DNA of 64,000 nucleotides from Corbicula japonica (lineage: Eukaryota > Mollusca > Bivalvia > Venerida > Cyrenidae): positions 403,076 through 467,075 of the forward strand of contig JAZAYU010000362.1 of NCBI GenBank assembly GCA_038501625.1. The letters are read 5' to 3'. Positions 35,561 to 49,000 of this stretch are shown piece after piece (position 1 is the stretch's first letter; each line of letters begins with the position of its first letter). The notes under the pieces are model-generated. The model was not told the DNA's origin, searched no databases, and saw only the letters and a program-made list of their open reading frames with translations. The translations under genes were made by a program, and so were the position numbers.

Positions 35561-36254
35561 CTACCGATAAGCAACCGATCAACTAATACTTACCACCGAT
35601 AGGAAAAAAGATAAGAATTATAGTGTACCAGCAACCCATGAAATATGTGTTTAATCGATTGAACACTTGTCAATCACCGATGGTTGTTTACATAGAAAAC
35701 CAGAAATAAAATAACACATGACAACCGATCAAAACAGCTAGTAACTTAAAATAAAATAACCGATTGGGCAACGACCGTCTGTGTAACTTGGGTATTAATA
35801 ACGATTGTATCCGCGATCATTGTGATGATTTTCTTACCTTTAAATCATTAAAAATGCTGCAGTTCCAAAAGAACGGATATGACATGTCATTCTATTCAGT
35901 GAAATAACTTCTGCTGCTTTGTAACCTGTCTATGGTTCGTCTTACAATGTTTAAGGAAACGTATTTTAAAAAGCCTTTTGTTTCCGAGTTGGACCCATTG
36001 CAAATACATCGTTGTTACCTCCCCAAATCGTACTGGGTCGATTAGGCTCACTGGCTCGCCACCCATCCGGGGCATCCGGGGCAAACGACTAGAGTGTTTG
36101 TTCTATTTTTATGCAATATACGTACAAGCAGAAAGTTGGAAGGACTGGCACGTTTCTTTTTTGATTTGGTCTGTGTATATAGTGCTTTAATTGTACCGCG
36201 GTTTTGTCTGTCCTGTGGGTTGAGCCGTTACAAATGCTAGATATGAGTCGCAAC

Positions 36255-36257
<3 letters not shown>

Positions 36258-36317
<60 letters not shown>
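36258..36317. repeat. (TAA)n microsatellite
   Basis: About 20 perfect TAA units; the poly-Leu frame across it is an artefact. Confidence 0.95.
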
Positions 36318-36319
<2 letters not shown>

Positions 36320-38910
36320 TCTTTATTTTTAGAGGATAACAATTTTCAATTTTCAACCTTGCTAGCGAAGCACCGAGTTTTGAGACAGAAAAACAAAATT
36401 GATTTACCACAAATACATGTACTACTGTATTTGCATTGGTTATAATTATTATAAGTAAACTGAAAACCGCTTTTTGTGTCGCACCAAATGCAATTACATC
36501 ATTATAAGTACAATTTTGTTCTGGTTCCCCAACTGTCCGGGGCACACGACAGCTAAATTCAATATCTGGACTGTCCGATCGTGGTTGAAAGAACAGGCAC
36601 ATTTCGTTTGTACTGCACAGTCATATAAAATGTACCTAGTGCATTGCATAAACTGTGATATTTGGTTAGTCCCGTGTGATTTACTCACTTAGGATGGCGG
36701 AATACTTCCATCTGCTCTGGGCAGACCCTTTACTTTGTACCTACGTGTGGTTTTAGATAAATTTGCTAAAATATTATTTTATAACGGTGATATAATTAAT
36801 TCTTATGAAAAGGAACGGCTATTTTCGCTGTGTCAGAAACATCGTTATTAGCTCCCTTATATTGTACTGGCTCGGAAAATGTGATTCCAGATAAACATAG
36901 TCATCGTTTTGGCTGACGACTAATGTGCGCGCCAGCATGTGTTTACGAACAGGCAGCGCTACATTGTGCAATTACTAAAATTTTTACCACGCTGATCGCC
37001 ACAGTGGTGAAATCCGTAAGATTAATGAAATAGGGGTTGAATAGATGAAGGCTTATCAATGAAGTCAAAATGCTACGATGGATTTCATTGATTTAGGCAA
37101 AAACATTTTGTTTAGTAAAATTAAACAGGTTTTCAACGTAATACAGAATCTTAATTAATTTGGTCTTATTTTTTTTCAGGGTCGTAGCAGGTTTAAAAAG
37201 TAGGTAAATGATTTGAAGAAAATAGTTTATTAATATCAACTAACAGTGGTCATTTTGAGGAGCCTGATAGGTCAATACGCTACATATACGTAAACAGACG
37301 TATGCTGATGGCGATATAGTAGCCCCTGCATTTCACTGAACCGAATAAACGCTTGGGTCGTGTGCACCTGATGAGCTCGAGCACCTGTTGGTCCGAGTCA
37401 TTACAATACAATATAGAGTTTGGAACGTTATATTTTCGATGAGCACTACTGAGTATTACGTCATCCACGTCAGCATACGCTTTTATCGAATATGATATCT
37501 TGACAATCGTTTTTTTTCTCACATGTTCACCGACACCGGGCAATCTAAAATCTCACATCAATACTTTAAAACTATAGAACGTTTGACGACTGAAGCCCGC
37601 GATTTTCATGTGCCGTCAACATGCTCTGAAATTTAATTTCTTATGAAAACATCATGATGGTATTCGTAAATGCAAAAGAAATGCCTCATTTTTGCATATT
37701 TTATCATTATAAGAAAAAAATCAAATGGTATTATTTTCTAGATTGATAACGTTGCTTACGTTGCACGTTGGTGTTACGCTCTTACATCATTAAATATATA
37801 CGTAAAATAACGTAAACACGAAAATATTGGTATTACATTGTTTGATAAGTGCCAACTAATCTATACTCTAAACCTTAAATTATTAAAATTAATTAAGCAT
37901 AAAACTCGAATGATTCAATCAAATAGTTAGCGAAATCATGTTTATAAAGTGTGAACTTTTGAGTAGTGTATATACGTAATACAGACGTTTGCTGGTGCTC
38001 GTACTTCTAACCACGATATAACAGCCTCTGTATTGTATCGAGCCGAATAAAAGTTAAGGTAGTGTTCCCCAGATGAGTAGCTTACCCGAGCAGCTGTTTA
38101 TTTCGAGACAATGTGCAATATTATGGAGTTTTGAAGGGTATGTTTTCAGTGGCAGTACGGAGCAAATAACAGTTCATTTGGCTGTCAATTCGCTTGATGC
38201 AAAAACAACTTTTTTTGTTTGCTATTTCTAGATTACCATGTGAGTGAACGTTTTGTTGAATGCTCTGATGTCTCTCAAATAAAACTACCACGGTTCAATG
38301 TGAGGGACCCCTCTTATTCATACTCTAAATGTCCGACCTCAGAAGAAGCTGGAACCCACGGAGGCCCATGTCGGTCAATAGCGAAAAAAATGACAGTCGT
38401 TATTTTGACTGTCCGGATACACCAAATGAGTGCACGTTTTGCTAAATGTTCTGATATCTCTCCAACTACGATGGTTTATATGCAGGACTACTCGATTTAT
38501 GCACCAAAATCCTGCCTCAAAGGTAGCAGGAACCCACGTAGGTGCAGGTCGTTAAATACACAAATGACAAAAAAACTTTGCATGAAGAAGATTCGGTATT
38601 TTGACGGACTACTAAAAGGACGGTACCTTAAACAGGCTCCAACGCACGATAGCACGATATCACCGTATATGCGGTTTTTAGCGTTAACCTGTAGTATCCA
38701 ACAGTTACCTCCCTTATATATACATTCTCTGTAATCCATTGACCAGTTGACAGCCGCGGATTGTGGTAGGTCAGGTATTGCTATGTTTGCTTAACCGAAT
38801 TCTAGTATTGGACTGGACACCCAATTTGTCGGTAGAGAATTTCACGACGTCACTAAGCCTTTACGACATTTTATTAGAATTCGGTATTATCGACGCATCT
38901 CTATAGTACA
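36318..38910. other. Noncoding stretch with an internally repeated open frame
   Basis: No supported gene. The plus-strand frame at 38219-38734 starts at TTG rather than ATG. It contains two copies of a roughly 185-bp segment (GAGTGAACGTTTTGTTGAAT at about 38241 and GAGTGCACGTTTTGCTAAAT at about 38428), so its length reflects a local duplication. Two further similar segments may lie at 37290-37480 and 37980-38170 (CAGACGTATGCTGATGG versus CAGACGTTTGCTGGTGC). Confidence 0.45.
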
Positions 38911-41900
38911 ACAGACATCTGTTTAGAGGTCCTTTTCTGGCAAGTATGTCAGTAGAGCTATATAGGCTTAAAACAGAGCTCTAGTAACAAGTTTGGTCAA
39001 GATCAGCTAATAAATGAGCGATCTGTATCACGAGATGCAACTTCAATCACCCAGAACACAAAATATCCCCGTTTTCGAAAAACATTTCTTGTTATACTAA
39101 ACAACTAAAGATAACAAACTAAACAGATCTCGGAAAAATATATCATCCAAGTTTCACGCCAATTTTAAAGACAAAAACGTGACTTACCGAACAAATATTG
39201 ATTGATGTTGGTCGATAAATAAATTATCTTTCTGATGACACCAGAAACTAAACATAAGTCCGTTTATTAGCGGAGAAAATCCAAATTTAATATTTAAAAT
39301 CACTGAAATTTTCACATTATTGTCCGCGGAATCTGCTTTTTACCAAAAATATGCAAATTACGTCACTTCCTGGAACGCCGATAGTTTCAAAAAATGAGAT
39401 ATATTTAAAAAAGATGAAGAAATTATTTGACAATTGTTTTGATTGTCAACATTCTATTTACTTGATTTTTATTTAAATCACACATTACAGGAAACATACC
39501 GACGTTTAAGTGGACATGCAGAATTTTCCACCAAATGTTTTTTTTAACCTGGCTCTAAGTGGCAGCCTAGTCATTTTTCAAATACATGTAAACCGGGCTT
39601 AATAAAAAAAGAAGAGATTCCGAGTGAAAACTTCCATAAATTTTGATAATAAATTTGGATTTTCTCCACCAATAGACGAATTTATGTTAAGTTACTGGTG
39701 TCATAGGAAAGATTAATAAAGGATCTATCAATGGGAATCAACATAAATTTTGTTAGGAAAGTTACGATTTTGTCTTCGAAATTAATGTGCAACTGGGATG
39801 ATGTATTTTTCCGAGATCTGTTTAGTTTGTTATTTTTAGTTATTTAGGATAACAAGAAATGAGCCGTGTCGTGAGAGTTTCGACCTTCTGGTCAAAACGA
39901 CGTCATGTAGAAAAACGATGTCAAAGTATTGACAAGGTTTGACGTCATCCAATTAGTACAATAATTAGCTTAGCTTTATGTTTTTGACGCTCAAATTGCT
40001 ATAAATTGCGACGTACCAATCTTGCCTGTGCGTAGAAATGGACACGATAAACTAAACATGCGGTTGCTAAAAGCAGCAAAAGTAAAAAATAGTAACTAAA
40101 AATGTTTCAAACGTGACAATGAAGTAGAGAGTTGTTGCTAAGTATCTACAGTGTTTCAACATGTAACACATGTCTTATTTAAATAGCAAGAAAAGTAGCA
40201 AGTTGCGTAAATAAACTCAAACAGACCTACAGAAATATAATTAACATACATGTCACATTCTTCTGTTGTGTTTCTTTTTTCATCTCATAATCAAGAAGCA
40301 TTTTCCTGACACATCCCTTCATTGTTCCATTTCGAGCATCTACAACTGTTACGTCATTATTTCAAGGGAGGTAAGCGAGTTACTTGTACTCTTGGTGCTC
40401 ACTGTAGTGAACGCCTGTATGTGTTATTCCTTCAGATTCATGTTAAAAATCTCATGATAGCATTTACCTTCAAGTTCATTTTTATTAAAAATCAGAAACA
40501 GTATATCCTTGTTAAGTTAAGGAAGAGACAAATGAAAATTATTATGCTTACTACACATTTTGGAAATAACGAGCGTTCTTGACAATAGAGGTAACAAACT
40601 ACATGTAGTAATGTCAGATGCGGTTGAAAATTTTGTCCGCGATAGAAAATAAAAATACTTGCGAAAGGTACGACACAATTTGTAATTTTCATCAGTCGGA
40701 ATGCCGCTAATTCGATTTCGCCGGCCGAGCATTTTGTACATTCAGTAATAGCATAAAACAATATAATAATGACTCCTCACAGAATATATTTTACTTGGAT
40801 CGGTTAATGACTAACAAATAGGGAAAAATATTACAATTTTTGCATGCCATAACTACACTAATTTATGTCAACGACAACTTTGTGCAATTACCTAGTAGAC
40901 GAAATATTACAAATGAAGCGGCACTCATAATGTAGAAAAGTTTTTGTTTAGCAAATGTTTTTTTACGTGTCACAATTACTTAGATTTTATTGGATATTGG
41001 GATTTCTGAAATATTCTACGCACATTGAAGCTGAAATCATCCAGAATCGGTAAAACAGAACAATTTTAAACTTAATATTTTTATTGTTGATCTTAAATTA
41101 TCATCAAGGATAGATAGTTAGCTACAAACATTAGTGTTTTAAAAGTAGTCTACACCATGACCTTTGATTATATGACAAATTTCGATTTCAGTTAGAATTT
41201 GGCTTGCAACCAAAACATCAAACGCGTGGCGCGGCGTCTTTTATTTCCTTTGAAAAGTAGCAGGAAAGTTAAATTGACAGAATAATATAAATTAAGGTTA
41301 ATATTATCCTGTATATAGGCCTACTATTAAAATCTTTAGAAAACGAAATTTTTAGTTCAATGAGAATCAACCCACAGCGACAAAAATTAATTTACAGCAA
41401 AACCTTACTTGAAAATTGAAGGCAGCGTCTTCTGACTGGAGCGGTAGTTCTAACAGGAGTCGCATGACATAAAACGTGATTTGCGTCTTTTGAAGTGATT
41501 AAGTGCAAACTATGTTAACGGAGTTCGCTCACTGGTTCAAAATCTAATCGAAACCATAATTTGTAGTATTACAATCACTTAGCGGAAGCGCTTCAAACAA
41601 TTTTCAATTTCCGCGAATGTTATGACGTCGATGACGTCATGTGGGATAACTGTTGATTTCAACTACATCATTTTAAAAATAATAATAAACTTATTTCTAG
41701 ATTGAATTCAAACTTGATTTTTATATCAAAATGATCACAAAGGTTCAAACTATATGGTTCAATAAAAACCTGAACATACATGTATTTAATATGTTTTTTT
41801 CAAAAACGGGGATATTTTGTGTTCTGGGTGATTGAAGTTGCATCTCGTGATACATATCGCTTATTAAATTTATTAGCTGATCTTGACCAAACTTGATACT

Positions 41901-41970
41901 AGAGCTCTGTTTTAAGCCTATATAGCTCTACTGACATACTGGCCAGAAAATGACCTCTAAACAGGTGTCT
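38911..41970. mobile_element. Large palindromic (fold-back) element split by an insertion
   Basis: The left arm 38911 to about 39300 is contiguous. Its reverse complement occurs in two pieces: 39641-39861 (inner half, with TCCGAGATCTGTTTAGTTTG) and 41794-41970 (outer half, with GTGTTCTGGGTGATTGAAGT and TAGAGCTCTGTTTTAAGCCT). Joining the pieces restores an arm collinear with the left one; the loop would be about 340 bp. No transposase is visible. Terminal sequences are near CAGACATCTGTTTAGAGG / CCTCTAAACAGGTGTCT. Confidence 0.75.
39862..41793. mobile_element. 1.93-kb insertion inside the palindrome arm
   Basis: This segment interrupts the right arm between AACAAGAAATG and TTTTTCAAAAACGG, which are adjacent in the left arm (as GAAAAACATTTCTTG, reverse orientation). 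It starts AGCCGTGTCGTGAG and ends with AATAAAAACCTGAAC then TTTAATATG. The only possible target duplication is ATG (39859-39861 and 41791-41793). No convincing terminal inverted repeat or coding frame. Confidence 0.6.
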
Positions 41971-42831
<861 letters not shown>

Positions 42832-42889
42832 ATCTTTATTTTAAAATAGATCATATTTTTTTTTAATTTCTTTAAACATTTTTTTCCAG

Positions 42890-43010
42890 GAAATTGACAA
42901 TTGACTGGTTTAAAGAAGTACAATTTGCAAAATGGCTACATATGAAGTTATTGGAAATAGTGTAAAATTGCTTGGCAAAGATGGATCAGAATGCCTGGTA
43001 AACTTGTTGG
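42890..43010 (+). CDS. Mutarotase exon 1 (42 bp 5' UTR, then codons 1-26)
   Basis: Acceptor TTTTTCCAG, 42 bp of untranslated sequence, ATG at 42932 in the context CAAAATGG. It encodes MATYEVIGNSVKLLGKDG and onward to the phase-1 donor G|GTAAGA. Confidence 0.85.
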
Positions 43011-46000
43011 GTAAGATCTGTTTGTCTCAGATGTAGACTCATCTTCACACTCTAGTTATGATGTTAGGACACAACTACATGTAGTAGTTTGAAATGGAGT
43101 CACTGTTCTTTCCATTCAATTTTAGCCAGTCCATTCATTGATTAAAGGGGTGTACTAAAGGAATAGATGGACTAGCAAACTGTGTAGACCTTGGCTGGTA
43201 TGGGTACATACCTGCTTAGATATGTTGATGGTATTTTGCATGTGAAAATAAAAATTTTTGTATGCCTATATATCCTAAATTTCATACTTTTTACCCATTG
43301 TTATTATAGTAATAAAATATTTTTTTTCTGTAAATTCTGCTTTCACTGTATTCTTGATTTCATTCACAGGTTTATAAGGCAAGGTGTGTAGATTGTTGTA
43401 AAGTAAAGTTGTTTTCATGTTGTGTTTTCTTTACCAGAGTTAAAGACCTTTGTTATTTTTTTAACATATTTTGTTAAAATTTTGTGTTGTGACCTCATGA
43501 ATTCTGCTTTCACTGTATTCTTGATTCATTCACAGGTTTATGAGGCAAGGTGTGTAGATTGTTGTAAAGTAAAGTTGTTTTCATGTTGTGTTTTCTTTAC
43601 CAGAGTTAAAGCCCTTTGTTACTTTTTAACATATTTTGTTAACATTTTGTGTTGTGACCTCATGAATTCTGCTTTTACTGTATTCTTGATTTCATTCACA
43701 GGTTTATGAGGCAAGGTGTGTAGATTGTTGTAAAGTAAAGTTGTTTTCATGTTGTGTTTTCTTTACCAGAGTTAAAGCCCTTTGTTATTTTATTAACATA
43801 TTTTGTTAACATTTTGTGTTGTGACCTCATGGTGGATTTCTTTCATATTCGCACTGAAGATCAGGCATGATATCTCAGTAGTGTAAAAGGTATTTTTTAC
43901 TTGGAGTACTAGAGATATGACCCTTTGTTAATTTAGTATATCAATTATTGTGTGAAAAGATGGTCAAAATGAAAGAGAATTTGCCCTGAAGCCATTAGTG
44001 GAAAGTTATGGCCCAGTGACTCAGTTTTATTCATTGTACAAAATTCAACAATTAAACAATATTTGTAAAAAATACTCAAACAGTATGTAGGCTATAATAC
44101 ATTATACGAAAATTAATGTTACCAATATGCAGAAATGGGAGATGAATGTTCTGTAAACACAGTCTAGTTTCGCCATCATTGTGCTTTCCTCCTTCAATTT
44201 TTGCATGTTCTACTTGTGTTCCTGTTAATAAATAAGTTGTTCTTTCTATTTCAATTAGAACAATGACATATCCGGCTATGAAATTTTCATTTTATATTCT
44301 TGTTACACTAACAGTTAGTTTATAATTAAAAATTTTATTCTGTAAATTGATTCACAAACAAGTTTTTACATTTGAAAGTTTTATCAATTTTATGGGATTT
44401 TTACGGCTCTTAATTTACAGGTGCTACGTTGACATCATGGAAGAACAGAGGTGAGGAGATACTGTTTTGCAGGTATGTGTTAATGCTTTTTAACATTTAA
44501 TTTCAGTGACAAAAAACTCACTAACAGATCAATGATAATTGTTCACGATAGGAAAAATTTAAGTAAATAGTTTCGTAATTGTGCATTAACCGAATGAATG
44601 GTCAGATTCTGTGGTATCATTCAATTTTACAGACACTTAATTTCATGAAACAACATTGTAAGTCACTTGTATACAGTCCTGAATTCTTGGATTGCCATGA
44701 TTAACATTGAATAAACATCTATGACGGTATTATTTTTTAAATATGGGTTGACCATGAAACATGTTAACGTAAATCCTCCATAAATAAAAATAGCAATGTA
44801 CGATTACAAGATTCTGTTCAGTGGCACGTCCAGTATCTGTGACTTTAACCCTTTCCTCCATAGATACACCTTTATTGCATTCATAAGCAAATAGTTTAGA
44901 TCCAGATCAGCTGGCATGGATGTGCTGGCTAATCTGGATCTACACTGGTCGCACATGCATAAAAATACTTATATGGAGGAAACGGTTGTAAATACATGTA
45001 GTTGTTATAAACATGTTCACACTCAGTAACTTGCATTCTAAATATTCAAATATTAGTTTCGTGGAATAAGCTTGGCTTGCACTGCTTCTATTGTAATCTG
45101 CCTTGTGACTGCTGAAGACAGACTAGTAATTAATTTATAAGTTTTAAATCAATTTCCTTTAGTGAACTTCACTTTTAAAGTGATATTTTAAATCCTACTG
45201 TTTTTAGCTCACCTGTCACATAGTGACAGGGTGTGACAGGGTGAGCTTTTGTGATCCCCCTTCGTCCGTTCACAATTGTTGTCCGCACTCTAGCGGTCAT
45301 AATTTTTATCCGATCTTCTTCAAACTTGGTCAGAATGTTTATCTCATTGATATCTAGATCAAGTTCGAACCTGGGTCATGTGACCTTAAAATCTAGGTCA
45401 CTAGGTCAAATTACAGAAAAATCTTGTCCGCACTCTAGCAGTCTCAATTTTGGTGTGATCTTCTTTAAACTTGGTCAGAATGTTTATCTCAGTGATATCT
45501 AGATCAAGTTCGTACCTGGGTCATGTGACCCTTAAAACTAGGTCAGTAGGTGAATTTAAAGAAAAAGCTTGTCTGCACTGTAGAGGTCTTAATATTGGTC
45601 CGATCTTTCTGAAACTTTGTCAGAATGTTTATCTCGTTGATATCTAGGTCAAGTTTGAAACTGGGTCATGTGACCTTGAAATCTAGATCACTAGGTCAAA
45701 TTATATAAAAATCTTGTCTTCACTCTAGTGGTCTTCATTTTGGTGCAATCTTCTTTAAACTTGGTCAGAATGTTTATCTCAATGATATCTAGATCAAGTT
45801 CGTAACTGGGTCATGTGACCCTTAAAACTAGGTCAGTAGGTCAAATTAAGGAAAAAGCTTGTCTGCACTCTAGAGGTCTTAATTTTGGTTGGATCTTCTT
45901 CAAGCTTGGTCAGAAAGTTTATTTCGATGATATCTTGGTCAAGTTTGGAACTGGGTAATGTGACCTTGAAATCTAGGTCACTAGGTCAAATTATATAAAA

Positions 46001-49000
46001 ATCTTGTCTGCACTCTAGCAGTCTTAATTTTGGTCCGATCTTCTTCAAACTTGGACAGAATGTTTATCTCAATGATATCTAGGTCAAGTTTGACAGGCGA
46101 GCGATTTAGGGCCAATTGGCCCTCTTGTTGTGTTTACCTGCAATTTGACTTATTATGAGTATGAGCTGACAAATATTTTATTCTGTTTTATTTAAAATTA
46201 GTGAGAAAGCAGTGTTTGATGGGAAGAAAGCAATAAGAGGAGGAATACCAATAGTTTTTCGTGAGTATACTGTGTTATTATTTTATTTAGCATTTTTCGC
46301 GCTAATGTTAATATGGGAAATTAAAACCAGGCAAAATTACACTGTGTATTAATATGTCTAAATAATAGAAAATCACAATTGCACAATTTATGCCCTTTTG
46401 AAATAAGTTCCCATGAAATTAAAAGATACTACAGTAATGTTAGGTGTAAGATACTGAAAGTAACAAGTTTAGCAAGTTAATTAACATGTAAATTCTATGT
46501 TTAATTGCATAAACAACAGAACTTTCTAGGTGGCAAGCAAAACCTTGCCTATTTGAATTCAACTAACATTCATGATACTGACACTAAAATTAGGTTTCAT
46601 AACATTTTGACCCGCCCGGCTAGCTCAGTTGGTAGAGCATCGGACTGTCAATCCAGGGATCGTGAGTTCGATCCCCAGCCGAGGCGGGAAAAAATTTCTC
46701 CGTAACAATTGAACTCGGACATTGCGTCTGAGAGTCATTTGTCCCTCACCTCTGATTCAAGTGAGGAAGCAGTCAGTCGCTTGCGGAGAAATTGGTTAGT
46801 ACTGGTTGGAAACCCAGGAACACCGGTTAGGTGGACTGACCGCCGGGATATAACCTAGAAAGCTGTTGAAACCAGGCGTTAAACCCGAAACAAACAAACA
46901 AACAAACTTCATAACATTTTGTAATGATACACAAAATGTTGTTTTGTTTTAATGGAAAAGGGGGTATGGTGGTAATTTCCTCTGATCTAGATCAGCCGGC
47001 ACATTAGTGGCGTCTGATCAGGATCTGCACTGGTCGCATTTTGGTCAGAAATAACCTAACAATTCAAAAAGCAAACAGTTTAGATCCTGATCAGATGGCA
47101 CTGATGTGCTGGCTGAACTTGATCTAAACTGTTCGCCCTTGCAATGAAGGTGTGTCTATGGAGGAAAGGGTTTAAATTAGCAATTTCAGCTACTGATATT
47201 GGGAACAGCAATTGTTTACTGGGGATCTTATCTATTTTGCCTTATAACTTGATAAAAGTTAACTTCACTGAGAGCATATGACCACTCAAGCTCTCTGATA
47301 TAATAGTTCTTTAACCATTATCTCCACGTTATTGAGTTGTTGAACAGTTTTAATCCAGATCAGCTGGCACATCCCTGCTGTCTGATCTGGTAATGAACTG
47401 TTCTCTTTTAGATTAGGTTATTTCTGACCAAGATGCCACCAGTGTTGATCCAGATAAGATGGAGCAAATATGCCAGTTGATTTAGATTTACACACGTCAC
47501 ATATGCAATAAATCCCCTATATATCGAGTAATGGTTTTAAGTGTTATAATATATGTATTTATTTGAAAAAAAAGTGTGCTTTAGCTTTAAAATCTGAAAT
47601 AATTATATTTGTTTAGCAAATTTTGGTGCCTGGGAGTTAGGACCACAGCATGGGTTTGCAAGAATTAAACGATGGCAGTTGAAAGTGCCAGAGGTATTGA
47701 TTATTGCTGTGACATCTTTTATATGAAAGTTAAGTTTATATTCAGTTGGTCCATAACTTAAACACTATGTAAATGATTGATATAAAACTTAATAAAATAG
47801 TCCCTAATCTTGACCTTCTTGATTAACAAGATAAATGACTCTTCCAAAAATATTTTCACTGTTATGTCCCTTTTACAGTACTGAAAATCATTAAATTGAC
47901 AATCAGATCGGAAGCAGATCAGACGCGGACTCCAAACCGATCCTGTTAGGAGCGCAATGGAAGCGCAATCGAATTGGAAACGGAATGGAATTGAAGCGAA
48001 ACGCTTTGAGCATTTGGATCGCTTGGAGTGAAAGGACCAGAGCATTTGACCGGATCGGAATCGCTTTGAACATTTGGATCACTTGGAGTAAAAAGACCGG
48101 AGTGTTTTGACTGGATCGAAATCGCTTTGAGCGTTTGGATCGCTTAGAGTGAAAAGACCGGAGCGTTTAGACCGGATCGGATCGCTTCTATTTAAAGTTT
48201 TTTCAGTTATATATAGAAGCGATCCGAATCGCTTCTTCCGATTCTTTAAACGACTTTAAAAAAAGCAATTTTTGACAATAATTTAATTGAGTTTTCTGCT
48301 ATCAAACACTAGTAATAAGAAACTAATTTAACAATAATTTTGTAAACAAAACAGCTAACATAATAGTAAATGGTGTGTTTTCCATTCACACGTATGATAT
48401 TATTGAAATTAAGTTCGGAACCTTTTGTATAAAGTGCGCTTTAAGCGAAAATACGTTATATGTTTTCTTACACAAGGGAAGAAATGGCGAACATGTACAT
48501 TCACCCGTGCTACATGTATTATTTTATTTAGTAAGAAGATTCACAACTGATAAGTATTTTACAAGTGTTTTATGCTTATAAACACTTTTGAACATAAACA
48601 TTTATTAAGTCCAGTATGAAATATAAACCATAAACGCTGTCCGAAACTAAAAGAAACTAAAAGAAAAACTATTTTTCCCTTTTGATTTCAGCGGTGAAAA
48701 ACATAGAAATAAACACGATATTCACATTTAAACAAGTTTTTCCTCTATGTTTCAGCATAAATTACGCAAAACGGAAGGAATATTCTTATTAAGTCTTTCA
48801 AAACTTCAATCAGCGTACATATATGCTGAAAAATTGTTTAGCTCTTCAACGGTATATTCTGCATGTTTTGCTACTTCCTAGAGCGTAAATTTAGGCTAAA
48901 AATTTTATTAACTGCTTATTGATGCATAGGGACCGAAGGCATTTACTGACTTGATTTACGCCAAACCAGCTGGGTTCCTAAACTGTTAAACTGATGTAAA

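Noticed and set aside
38219..38734. 171-codon open frame with internal similarity
   Set aside because: It begins at TTG, not ATG, and its length is due to a duplicated 185-bp noncoding-looking segment; no family resemblance.
39862..41793. Inserted segment as a retrocopy because of AATAAA near its end
   Set aside because: No poly(A) tail, no coding frame and no clear target duplication; kept only as an insertion of unknown class.
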